From assembly GCA_902775285.1 (NCBI GenBank), contig CACYLI010000001.1, positions 1 through 64,000 of the forward strand: a stretch of 64,000 nt of DNA. The letters run 5' to 3'. The DNA is from an uncultured Erysipelotrichaceae bacterium (GTDB taxonomy: Bacteria; Bacillota_I; Bacilli_A; RF39; UBA660). Positions 23,841-32,361 of the stretch are shown here, piece by piece. The translations under genes were made by a program, and so were the position numbers. The notes beneath the pieces were generated by a model. It saw only the letters and a program-made list of their open reading frames with translations, had not been told where the DNA came from and did no database searches. Positions within the stretch are counted from its first letter, which is position 1, and each line of letters opens with the position of its first letter.

Positions 23841-24924
23841 ATTCATCTTCTTCTATCATATTAACATCATTATTTTCTATTTTAACATTATTAATAGAAT
23901 CAAATCTTTTTGTTATTTTTTCTGTTGTTTTATGAATATTTTCAACATCATTACTTACAGTTTGAATACTTCTTGATAGTTTATCCCATCTATCTCTATA
24001 ACGTCCAAATTCTATTCCTAATTTATTTAATTCTTCATGTATAACAGATGTATACTTATCCCTTTCTAATCCCATTAATACAGATTGAATAATAGTTAAT
24101 AAACTCATCAAAGTAGTAGGCGAAGTTATCCACACTTTTTTACTAGCAGCATATTTAATAATACTAGTATGATAAGCATTAATTTCAGCAAATATTGCTT
24201 CTGCTGGTAAAAACATTATTGCTTGATCAGAAGTCTCTCCTGCGATTATATATTTATTTGATATAGCATCTATATGTTTTTTAACATCACTTTCAAATGC
24301 TTTACTTCTTGCTTCTCTTTCACTAGTTGAAAGACCTTTTTCAACTAATCTTCTATAATTTTCAAGAGGAAACTTTGAATCTATACATATTGTTCCTAAT
24401 GGTTCAGGACCAAAAACAATAGCATCAGCAATGGTATCATTCGATAATGTATATTGAGTTTTATATATTTTATCATTTTTTTCTCCAAATATTGAAGATA
24501 AAATATGATATAAATTTACCTCTCCAAAAACACCTCTACTCTTTTTATCTGTAAGTATACTTTCAAGAGAAACTATTTCATTACCAAGACCATCTATTTT
24601 CTTTTGAGCTTCATCTATTCTTGTAAGTCTATTCATAACTTCTTGAAAAGTTTTATTTGTTTTATCAAATCCATCTTCTAGTTTTTCATTTACTTTTTGA
24701 TTTATTAGATTTAACTTTCTTTCAATTCTATCATTTAATTGATTAAAATCTTTATTCATATCACTAGAAAATTCATGTTTAAAGTCACCTATTTCCTTTA
24801 TAACACTTATTTCTGTTCTAGATACTTTTTCAGTTATTTCACTATAATTATTTTTTCTTAATAAAAGTACTATCAATAAAATAATAGTTATTATTAAAAG
24901 ACCAATTATTATATACTCTATCAT
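23839..24924 (-). CDS. rmuC: RmuC family DNA recombination protein
   Basis: A 361-residue protein when started at the ATG at 24924, which has GGTGGTGA upstream. Residues 1-25 are a membrane anchor, 35-130 a coiled coil, and 130-330 the RmuC domain (KSRGVFGEVNLYHILSSIFG, IADAIVFGPEPLGTICIDSKFPLENYRRL, IMFLPAEAIFAEI, KVWITSPTTLMSLLTII), which belongs to the PD-(D/E)xK nuclease-like group. RmuC limits inversions at short inverted repeats in E. coli. It follows an unknown 322-residue gene. Confidence 0.92.
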   Translation of the reverse strand: MIEYIIIGLLIITIILLIVLLLRKNNYSEITEKVSRTEISVIKEIGDFKHEFSSDMNKDFNQLNDRIERKLNLINQKVNEKLEDGFDKTNKTFQEVMNRLTRIDEAQKKIDGLGNEIVSLESILTDKKSRGVFGEVNLYHILSSIFGEKNDKIYKTQYTLSNDTIADAIVFGPEPLGTICIDSKFPLENYRRLVEKGLSTSEREARSKAFESDVKKHIDAISNKYIIAGETSDQAIMFLPAEAIFAEINAYHTSIIKYAASKKVWITSPTTLMSLLTIIQSVLMGLERDKYTSVIHEELNKLGIEFGRYRDRWDKLSRSIQTVSNDVENIHKTTEKITKRFDSINNVKIENNDVNMIEEDE

Positions 24925-24959
24925 ATTATTCACCACCATAATTATAATTTATTTTATAT

Positions 24960-25928
24960 TTAAAGTCTATTTTCTTTTTTTAAAGATTCTTCAAATTCTT
25001 TTAGTTCATAATGCTCATTTTCACTATATCTACTTGCCTCATAATCTAAAGAATTATCAAGCCTATTTAAAAGAATATCATTATTTTCAAATTCTGCATT
25101 ATATCTTAATATTATAGGTATTAAAGTTTTTGAAGAAATTGGAATAAAATCTTTGCTTTTTTCATTTTTTAATGAATTTTCAACTAATCTACTCACAGTT
25201 GCACATAATGAAGATTTAACTATATTATTATCATTAAAATATGATTTTAAATTATGTTCTCCATCTCCATAAAAAACATATGCAACTCCATTACCATCTG
25301 TTCTTAAATTTCCAAGTGTTGACATACGATTATTATAATTCATTCTTTTTTCTCCTACTTTTGAAATATAATCATATACATCTTTATCATTTGCATCTTT
25401 AAAAATAGCAGTTGTTGCATATACATTAGATACATCTATTTCTGTAGCTATACAAACTAATGATATTTGAGATAAAATCCTTTTTATATCATTTTCACTT
25501 AATCCATCTGTTAATAATCTTTCTTTTAATCTTTTTTCAATTTGAACATATACTTCAGCCGCATTACAATAAACAAAGAAATTCATTCTTCTAGCTGCTT
25601 TTATCATTTTAGATAATTCTCTTTCACTTGATAACAATGGATAAATAAAATCATCTACAATATTTTTAAAATTCCCATCATTATCATATTTATATCCTAA
25701 AAAATCAACTTTTATTTCGTCTAATTTAAACCCACCAGCTAATTCATCTGTTGTTCTAATTCTTGCTGCACGAGCTCCTTCTTTTATTATTCCAAATGTT
25801 GAAGAATCATCATCTTTTGATGCAATGCAAAATAAAAATGGATTATTTACTTCATCAACTGATTTAATCTCTTTAATACCATATTCATTATCAACACTTT
25901 TTTCACATTTTTTGTAAATCTTATACAT
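24960..25928 (-). CDS. Unknown soluble protein (322 residues)
   Basis: A soluble alpha/beta protein with no signal or membrane segment. Recognisable stretches include FLFCIASKDDDSSTFGIIKEG near the N-terminus, GGFKLDEIKVDFLGYKYDNDG, a helical KMIKAARRMNFFVYCNAAEVYV segment and VCIATEIDVSNVYATTAIF. The pattern is compact and looks like a conserved enzyme-sized protein, but I cannot name a family. AGGTGAATAT precedes the ATG. It lies 35 bases upstream of rmuC and may share its transcript. Confidence 0.5.
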   Translation of the reverse strand: MYKIYKKCEKSVDNEYGIKEIKSVDEVNNPFLFCIASKDDDSSTFGIIKEGARAARIRTTDELAGGFKLDEIKVDFLGYKYDNDGNFKNIVDDFIYPLLSSERELSKMIKAARRMNFFVYCNAAEVYVQIEKRLKERLLTDGLSENDIKRILSQISLVCIATEIDVSNVYATTAIFKDANDKDVYDYISKVGEKRMNYNNRMSTLGNLRTDGNGVAYVFYGDGEHNLKSYFNDNNIVKSSLCATVSRLVENSLKNEKSKDFIPISSKTLIPIILRYNAEFENNDILLNRLDNSLDYEASRYSENEHYELKEFEESLKKENRL

Positions 25929-26016
25929 ATATTCACCTTATATAAAAAGATGAACTATATACTAAATAATAATATATAATTCACATTCTTCCTAATAAAA
26001 TTATAGTATAAGTTTA

Positions 26017-26232
26017 TTAATTTTTCAATAAAAACACCTTATATCCAAGTGATGATAGTACAAGAACTGCTCTTTTACTTAGTTTTCCACTTTTACAATA
26101 TAAATAATAACTTTCCATCTTATTCAAATAAGCTCTATAATTATTTATTAATTCATCATATGGAATATTAATACTATTATTTAAATGACCTAAACTATAA
26201 GTATATTTATCACTAACATCTATTATTTTCAT
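26017..26232 (-). CDS. Small rhodanese-domain protein
   Basis: A 71-residue rhodanese-like protein: IIDVSDKYTYSLGHLNNSINIPYDEL is the usual D-V-R-x-x-x-E-x-x-x-G-H-I-x-x-A-x-N-I-P block, followed by YYLYCKSGKLSKRAVLVL with active-site C46 in a C-x-x-G-x-x-S loop. It would carry a persulfide or take part in thiol chemistry in the cytoplasm. Somewhat shorter than usual single-domain rhodaneses (about 100 residues). GGTGAAAAG precedes the ATG. Confidence 0.82.
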   Translation of the reverse strand: MKIIDVSDKYTYSLGHLNNSINIPYDELINNYRAYLNKMESYYLYCKSGKLSKRAVLVLSSLGYKVFLLKN

Positions 26233-26257
26233 CTTTTCACCCTAGTTTATTTTATGC

Positions 26258-26287
26258 AAAAAAGATGAATAGTTAACTATTCATCTT
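26258..26287 (-). terminator. Terminator of the type IV secretion operon
   Basis: AAGATGAATAGTT (26262-26274) pairs with AACTATTCATCTT (26275-26287) and exits into U on the minus strand, overlapping the VirD4 stop codon. Confidence 0.88.
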
Positions 26288-28613
26288 CACCACCAAAGAA
26301 ATCATCAAAGAAATCATCACTATTTACATGTTTATCTACTACTACACTATCTACATCTATGTTAACTTTTGGTTTTTCAATTTCTTCATAAGTAGGTTCT
26401 GTAGTCTCATTCTTATGAATTTCAGCTTTTGGAGACTCAGCTTTAACTTCAATAATAGGTTGTTTTTCTTGAATAAAGTTTTTATCTTCTTCTTTTCTAT
26501 GTTCAAGTATTTCTTCAATATCTTCTTTTGCTTTTTCAATATCCGGTTTTAAATCTTCCTTATGTTCAAAAATATCTGTTATTTCTTTTTGAATATCTTT
26601 TTCTGTCTTTGTTATATCTTTTTCTAATTCTTCTACTTTTTTGTCTTGATTTTGTTTTTCTTTTTCAAGTCTTGCTTTTTCTTCAGCTTCTTCTTTTTCA
26701 AGTTCAGCAATTTTTTCATCAAGTTTCTTAACATATTCATCAAGACTAGCATTCATTCTTGGTTGAGCTAATCCACCTGGAATAAATGGAGCAGATGTCA
26801 TTGGCATAGATCCCATCATTCCTGGAATCATTCCCCCACCCATCATTCCAGGCATTCCACCAGGAGTAATAGGCATTCCTTGTTCTTCTTTAAGCTTAGT
26901 AACAAATCCTTTTAAATCAAAAACCTTAACATCATGTTTTGGCCTTTTAGTATATTCCATAATTGGGTATTTTTTACCCCAATCAATTTTATAGTTAAAT
27001 GTTAGTTTAGTTTTAAATGGCATACTTCTAAACCTATTAATTATAACTTCTCCTTCTTTTAAAGCTTGTAAATCACTTACTGAGAAAAGTGGTCTAATAG
27101 GAGGAGCTGGTTCATCTTTCTTAGGTTTTTCAGGTTTCTTATCACCTAATAATTTACTTATCTCTTCTAGCGCTGATAATTCTGTACTCATAATATATAC
27201 AAAGTTTCCACAGTTACCTTTTATAGTTTCAGCAACTTCTTTACCATATACTTGATTTAATTGAGAAAAGTTTTGAATTGCAAAACTAAATCTTATATTT
27301 CTACTACGAGACGCTGTTATCATTGTACCAACATCTTTTAATGCTGGCATATTTGCAAACTCATCTAAAATAAAGTTTGTTCTATATGGTAACTTTAATC
27401 CAGGACAAGTTTGTGCTACTGCTATTAAAGCTTCATATGCTTGTTTTACAAAAATTGTAGCAAGAGCATGATATGTAGTCTTTTCATCATGTACTTTTAA
27501 GAATACTGCTGTTTTTTCTTTACCTATATCTCTTATATCAAAATCACTATAAGAAAGCATTTCAGATAAACTTTCTTGAGAACTAAATATTCTTGTTTTA
27601 GTTCTAAATGTAGACATAATTCCACCACGAGTTTCATTAGGTGCATTTATACAAGATGCAGCAGCTATATATGCAGGTGATAATTCACCCTTACTTTTAA
27701 AATACTCTTTAATATAATTAGAAGCTCCAATTCTATCTTCACCAACTTCTGCCATCATATTAATACTATTAATATTAATTTCTTCTTCTTTAGCATCATC
27801 AAATAATCCTAAAGATAATCCTGTAAAGAAATTACTAGCTGTTTGTTCCCAGAATGGTTCAGCTTTATTATTTGGATCAATTAATATATTACTTGCAAGG
27901 TCTTGTAAAAGTTCATTTGCTTTATCAACATTTCCTTCTTTATATACTCTATATGGATAACTAAATGGATTCCATGCTGCTCCTTCTTTAGGATCACGGA
28001 AATTTATAAGAATAATTCTATATCCTTTTTCTTTAAGCATGTTTCCACATTCTTCATATAATTCACCTTTTGGGTCAGTAACAATCATACTTTCACCATG
28101 GCGTCCAAGTATTTTAATATATGGATACATTAACGCTTGTGTTTTACCTGAACCAGAAGCACCCATAATAAGTGAATGTGGTTGTCCACTATCATCAACC
28201 CATGCATCTTTTCCATCATTAATAATAGGAATTCCACCAGCATCATAGGTATCATCTTTTAAGTGAACTTTCTTAATACCATAATCTTTCTTCATTTCTT
28301 TTTCACTCATTAATTTTGAGTAACCATCTGATTTTTCTTTCTTTTTAGTAGTAATTCCTATACCTTCTTCTCTTTCAAAGAAATAAGAAGAAGCTGCTAA
28401 CATCAAAGCAAGTAATGCTAAGAAGTAAAAAATTAGTGTATATAACAAAAATTCAGGGCCAAATGCCGGAAATGGATTTAATCCCCTAAATACACCATCT
28501 ACTGCAAAGCTATTTAAATTAAGCACAGCAATTGCTACAAAATATAATAATACAACACAAAAAATTAAAAATATTACTATATCTTTAGCATCAGCTCTAA
28601 ATTTTAATTTCAT
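26277..28613 (-). CDS. virD4: VirD4/TraG-type coupling ATPase
   Basis: A 778-residue coupling protein started at the ATG at 28613 (AGGTGA upstream). Two membrane helices (about 11-33 and 54-77) precede an ATPase domain with Walker A GASGSGKT at 151-158, DPKGELYEE, Walker B FILDEFANMP and SFAIQNFSQL, as in TraG/VirD4 proteins. After the ATPase there is a Met/Gly-rich segment (GMPGMMGGGMIPGMMG), a coiled coil of about 100 residues and an acidic end with DDFFDDFFGG. It would feed substrates to the secretion channel at the inner membrane. Last gene of the operon; no relaxase gene accompanies it. Confidence 0.92.
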   Translation of the reverse strand: MKLKFRADAKDIVIFLIFCVVLLYFVAIAVLNLNSFAVDGVFRGLNPFPAFGPEFLLYTLIFYFLALLALMLAASSYFFEREEGIGITTKKKEKSDGYSKLMSEKEMKKDYGIKKVHLKDDTYDAGGIPIINDGKDAWVDDSGQPHSLIMGASGSGKTQALMYPYIKILGRHGESMIVTDPKGELYEECGNMLKEKGYRIILINFRDPKEGAAWNPFSYPYRVYKEGNVDKANELLQDLASNILIDPNNKAEPFWEQTASNFFTGLSLGLFDDAKEEEININSINMMAEVGEDRIGASNYIKEYFKSKGELSPAYIAAASCINAPNETRGGIMSTFRTKTRIFSSQESLSEMLSYSDFDIRDIGKEKTAVFLKVHDEKTTYHALATIFVKQAYEALIAVAQTCPGLKLPYRTNFILDEFANMPALKDVGTMITASRSRNIRFSFAIQNFSQLNQVYGKEVAETIKGNCGNFVYIMSTELSALEEISKLLGDKKPEKPKKDEPAPPIRPLFSVSDLQALKEGEVIINRFRSMPFKTKLTFNYKIDWGKKYPIMEYTKRPKHDVKVFDLKGFVTKLKEEQGMPITPGGMPGMMGGGMIPGMMGSMPMTSAPFIPGGLAQPRMNASLDEYVKKLDEKIAELEKEEAEEKARLEKEKQNQDKKVEELEKDITKTEKDIQKEITDIFEHKEDLKPDIEKAKEDIEEILEHRKEEDKNFIQEKQPIIEVKAESPKAEIHKNETTEPTYEEIEKPKVNIDVDSVVVDKHVNSDDFFDDFFGGEDE

Positions 28614-28664
28614 GCTTTTCACCTCAATACAAACATATTATACACTATAAATTACTTTTTTTCA

Positions 28665-29456
28665 CTAATAATCTATATTTTTACTAACTAAAATCTGATA
28701 TTTAAACATTTTTCCATCACTATTAATCTTAAATTGTAACTGTTTATGAGTTACTTTTCCATTTAAATTATTTAATACTATATCACTTGATGCACTAAAA
28801 TTAGAATTATTTATATAATTTTCTAAATTATTTATTAAAACCTTTTCTTCACTTGTAAGTGTTGTATAGTATTCATAAACATAAACATTTGTTGTAACAA
28901 TATTATCTTTAACACTAATAGCATCTATTCCTAGTTTAATATCATTATTGTATTCATTTGATACATTTTTATAATTAAAACAATATCTATTATTATTATA
29001 ATTAACATATTGATAATATCCTTCAAATAAAGGAATATCTTTTGTTATATTTATTCCATATAATTCATCAAATCCTTTTACAACATTTGATTGTCTTAAA
29101 CAAAATTTAGAGTTTCCTTTTGATGAAATATATTTTGTGTTATTAAGTTCAAAAGAAAATATAAAATTCCATATTAATTCTTGAAGATTTGAACTTGAAT
29201 AATTCTTATAATTAAAATTTGAAATTAAAGATTCTTTAGCAAAATTATGATCATGTTCTAATTGATATTTAATGTCAGAATATGATTTACTTGATACATC
29301 TTCTACATCTTTTTCTGTTATTTGAACATTTGTATAATCAGGAAAGTTTTTTTCTCTATCATTCCTATTAGAAATAATTATAGAAGGAATTGCGATTAAA
29401 AAGAATATACCAACTATACTTGCTAAAATAATAATTGTTACTTTATTTTCACTCAT
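28665..29456 (-). CDS. Membrane-anchored protein of the secretion operon
   Basis: A 263-residue protein with one N-terminal membrane helix (about 6-28) and an extracytoplasmic domain that is helical first (60-110) and strand-rich later (NIVTTNVYVYEYYTTLT, THKQLQFKINSDGKMFKYQILV). Two cysteines (C116 and C153 approximately) may bond. Size and layout are compatible with a VirB8-like (NTF2-fold) subunit, but no signature is visible and this is inference. AGGAGGA precedes the ATG; it lies between the wall-enzyme gene and virD4. Confidence 0.5.
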   Translation of the reverse strand: MSENKVTIIILASIVGIFFLIAIPSIIISNRNDREKNFPDYTNVQITEKDVEDVSSKSYSDIKYQLEHDHNFAKESLISNFNYKNYSSSNLQELIWNFIFSFELNNTKYISSKGNSKFCLRQSNVVKGFDELYGINITKDIPLFEGYYQYVNYNNNRYCFNYKNVSNEYNNDIKLGIDAISVKDNIVTTNVYVYEYYTTLTSEEKVLINNLENYINNSNFSASSDIVLNNLNGKVTHKQLQFKINSDGKMFKYQILVSKNIDY

Positions 29457-29465
29457 AATTCCTCC

Positions 29466-32318
29466 TTATTTGTATTTTAGTTGAAATAAATTGCCTCTAT
29501 AACTTCCATTATTACCATTTCTACCAAAGTTTCCACCCCATTCAAATCCTGCATCTTTATAAGCAGAAACCCATAATACATAATTAATATTTTTACAACT
29601 TTCTTCTCCACCAATAGCATTTACAAAATCTAAATATTCTTCTTTAGTAGTTGTTTGTGCATATGGAGAATATTTTTTACCATTAATATTATAAGATGAT
29701 AAATAATTCCATGATTGAGCAAGACCATAAGCATGCAAATCAAAGTCTCCCATTTCTGTTTTAGCTTCTATAAAAGCTGTACCTCCCTGTAAATCAGACA
29801 TAGTATATTTACATGTTTCATTTCCTACTTTTACACCTTCTGTCAATAGTTTACAAATACCTGTAAATGCTTTGTTATAATTATCACTTGCTCTTTTATG
29901 AACTGTAAATTGCATACTTGCAAATTGTGAATTTGAACACGTTGGTCTAATTGTAACCAAGTTTTCTTCTTTCCATTTTGGATTAATTGATATTTCTTTT
30001 GAATTTGGAGTATCTTTATACGAAAAACCATAATAAGAACCTAAATCATCAGAAACTTTTGGATAATCTTCTGTTGCCTTATTTCCAATTTTTGCTATAT
30101 CTGTTTCATCATTGGTATTAGTTGTACTTGTACTTGGAGGTTCACTACATTTAATGACTTCCGCTCCTTCACTTTCATATGTTTCTTGTATTATTTGTGT
30201 AAAATTCATTCCTTGTAAAGCTTTTCTCTTCCATTCATTTTGAATTGTGCTTACATAATGTGCATTATGAACTTTACCATTTGATACAACTAAAAATTGT
30301 TTAGCAGTTTCATATAACATTTTATATTTTGCATAAAGTGAAGGATTACGTCCTCTTGAACCACCAATATAAAATGATGAACATCCTTTACATATAGTCG
30401 GATTAGCTTCTACTCTACATCCTTCTTTCATAGAACAATATGCTTGATCACATGTTCCACTTTTCATCATGATAGTATCACCTTTTGTATAATTAGAACG
30501 TCTATTTAATGCATAACTAATAGCTGCTACCATTTCAGATAAAACATAATTATCATGAGTATTACTTACTTCTGCATTAGCTACTCCAATAATATAATCA
30601 TCAAATGGAATTGTTGCAAGTCTATTACCAAAGCAATCTCTTAAATCAACTTTAATATCATCTAAATTTGCAGTTAAATAACTTGAACAATATGCACCTG
30701 TAACAACTGATGAACTTCTATCAGCATTTCTAAATACGTCAGGTCTATCTGAATCTTCAATAAGTAATATTTCATTCATATCCACTTTTTGACTAATAAT
30801 ATTTTGAATAAGAACCTCTATTTGTTTTGGAGTATACACATCATCATATTTAATTGTAGTTAATGGACTATTAGCTTGCATAGATGCTCCAAAACCAGGA
30901 AAATTATTGAATGCAAACCCATTAGCATAATCAAAAGTAATATTACCAAAATTAGTAAATACATCTTTTGTATGTGAATTAATATCAGCAGCTTGATAAA
31001 AAGCTGAAGAATATGAATCAGAAGAACCTTTCATAGCTTCTAATGCTTCACTTACGTCAACTGAATATGTAATATCATCTGCATTTTCTCCTTTAACAGA
31101 TTCAGATTCTCTTACCCTTTGCAATAATTCACTTTCACTCATACTTCCATTGCATTCTTCAGAAGATGAATTATATGCATATGTTTTATTATTAGCTGAA
31201 TCAAAAGCACTAGCAGCACGAGAACCAAATCTCATAAATACTTTCCACTTATCTAAACTATATTGTTTCTTTTTAGATTCTTTATATTTACATATTCCTT
31301 TTTTAGAAATAACTTCTCCATCACTATTAGTTTCTTCTTCAATTTCCCAATCATAATACCAACTAGTTGAAGTTGAAATAGTATTATCAATAATAGTATC
31401 TAACATTCTTTTAGTAATTGGACTATCATCTTGACTTAATATTTTATCTAATACTTCATAATGATTTACAACAGAAGTATAATCTCCTGGAACATCTTCA
31501 TTATCTAAATATTGACTTGGAGAAGGTTGTGTTCCATATCCATATATAATTGTTGATATAATTAAACTAGCATCAGTTCCTTTATTTGCAGCTGCTTTTT
31601 TTACGTATCTCATAAATGCACAACGATTATCAAGGCCTACAAATAAATCTGTTATACTATTCCAAAATGTAGCTTTACACGCATCTCCATCACTTTTTAA
31701 CATTTTAACAAGTTCTTCGCTACTTCTCTCTTTTCCATTTTCATCAAAAAGATACTCTTCTTCTGTATATAAACCACTTCTTGTTTTATTATTTTCTATT
31801 ATATTTCCTTCAGGTATACCAAAAAAATTACTAATTGCAGTAGTAAATACATGTAAATACTTTAATGCACTTGTAAATAACACTAGTGTCATCATTCCAA
31901 TAAAAATAGCTAAGAAACCAATTATTGCAATTTTAACTTCAAGTTTTAATACAACGAACTTTCTTTTTAAAGCTCCAATACCAGTAATATCTTCAAGTGC
32001 TTCTTGAGCATTTAATTTTTTATTAAACTCTTTATCGTCTTTTATATCTTTTTCTTCATTTTTTATTTCATTTTTTTTATCTTCTAGTTTATCTTTTTCT
32101 TCAAGAGATGAAGGATTTTTATTATCCTTTTTTTCATTTGTTGTTTCTTCATCATTTTGACGAGGTTTACTTTCATTTACACCAGTTCTATTTTTAATTC
32201 TTTCTATATTTTCTTTGTGAACCTCATTACGTGAATATGCATCCAAAAAAGAGTCTGCTGTTTGTCTAAAACCAGACTTATTAGTTTCCTCATTTTCATC
32301 ATACATATTATCCCTCAT
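29466..32318 (-). CDS. Secretion-associated wall protein: SpoIID-like domain plus degenerate VanY-like domain
   Basis: A 950-residue protein. Residues 1-125 are charged and cytoplasmic; a membrane helix at about 130-155 (KIAIIGFLAIFIGMMTLVLF) puts the rest outside. Residues 563-710 resemble SpoIID: IPFDDYIIGVANAEVS with E583 at the lytic-transglycosylase catalytic position, EMVAAISYALNRRS and CDQAYC. Residues 770-950 resemble M15/VanY peptidases (INPKW, LHAYGLA, FEWGGNF), but the zinc aspartate is S869 and the final H-F is L944-F, so that domain is probably inactive. It would open the wall for the channel, replacing VirB1-type enzymes. AAGGATGTGA precedes the start. Confidence 0.78.
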   Translation of the reverse strand: MRDNMYDENEETNKSGFRQTADSFLDAYSRNEVHKENIERIKNRTGVNESKPRQNDEETTNEKKDNKNPSSLEEKDKLEDKKNEIKNEEKDIKDDKEFNKKLNAQEALEDITGIGALKRKFVVLKLEVKIAIIGFLAIFIGMMTLVLFTSALKYLHVFTTAISNFFGIPEGNIIENNKTRSGLYTEEEYLFDENGKERSSEELVKMLKSDGDACKATFWNSITDLFVGLDNRCAFMRYVKKAAANKGTDASLIISTIIYGYGTQPSPSQYLDNEDVPGDYTSVVNHYEVLDKILSQDDSPITKRMLDTIIDNTISTSTSWYYDWEIEEETNSDGEVISKKGICKYKESKKKQYSLDKWKVFMRFGSRAASAFDSANNKTYAYNSSSEECNGSMSESELLQRVRESESVKGENADDITYSVDVSEALEAMKGSSDSYSSAFYQAADINSHTKDVFTNFGNITFDYANGFAFNNFPGFGASMQANSPLTTIKYDDVYTPKQIEVLIQNIISQKVDMNEILLIEDSDRPDVFRNADRSSSVVTGAYCSSYLTANLDDIKVDLRDCFGNRLATIPFDDYIIGVANAEVSNTHDNYVLSEMVAAISYALNRRSNYTKGDTIMMKSGTCDQAYCSMKEGCRVEANPTICKGCSSFYIGGSRGRNPSLYAKYKMLYETAKQFLVVSNGKVHNAHYVSTIQNEWKRKALQGMNFTQIIQETYESEGAEVIKCSEPPSTSTTNTNDETDIAKIGNKATEDYPKVSDDLGSYYGFSYKDTPNSKEISINPKWKEENLVTIRPTCSNSQFASMQFTVHKRASDNYNKAFTGICKLLTEGVKVGNETCKYTMSDLQGGTAFIEAKTEMGDFDLHAYGLAQSWNYLSSYNINGKKYSPYAQTTTKEEYLDFVNAIGGEESCKNINYVLWVSAYKDAGFEWGGNFGRNGNNGSYRGNLFQLKYK

Positions 32319-32332
32319 ACTTCACATCCTTT

Positions 32333-32361
32333 AAGAAAAAGAAGGATTCTGTTTAGAATCC
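32333..32361 (-). terminator. Internal hairpin after the VirB4 gene
   Basis: GGATTCT (32344-32350) and AGAATCC (32355-32361) with a 4-base loop, followed on the minus strand by a C-interrupted U-tract. A weak terminator or processing hairpin inside the secretion operon, likely reducing expression of the downstream wall-protein gene. Confidence 0.5.
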
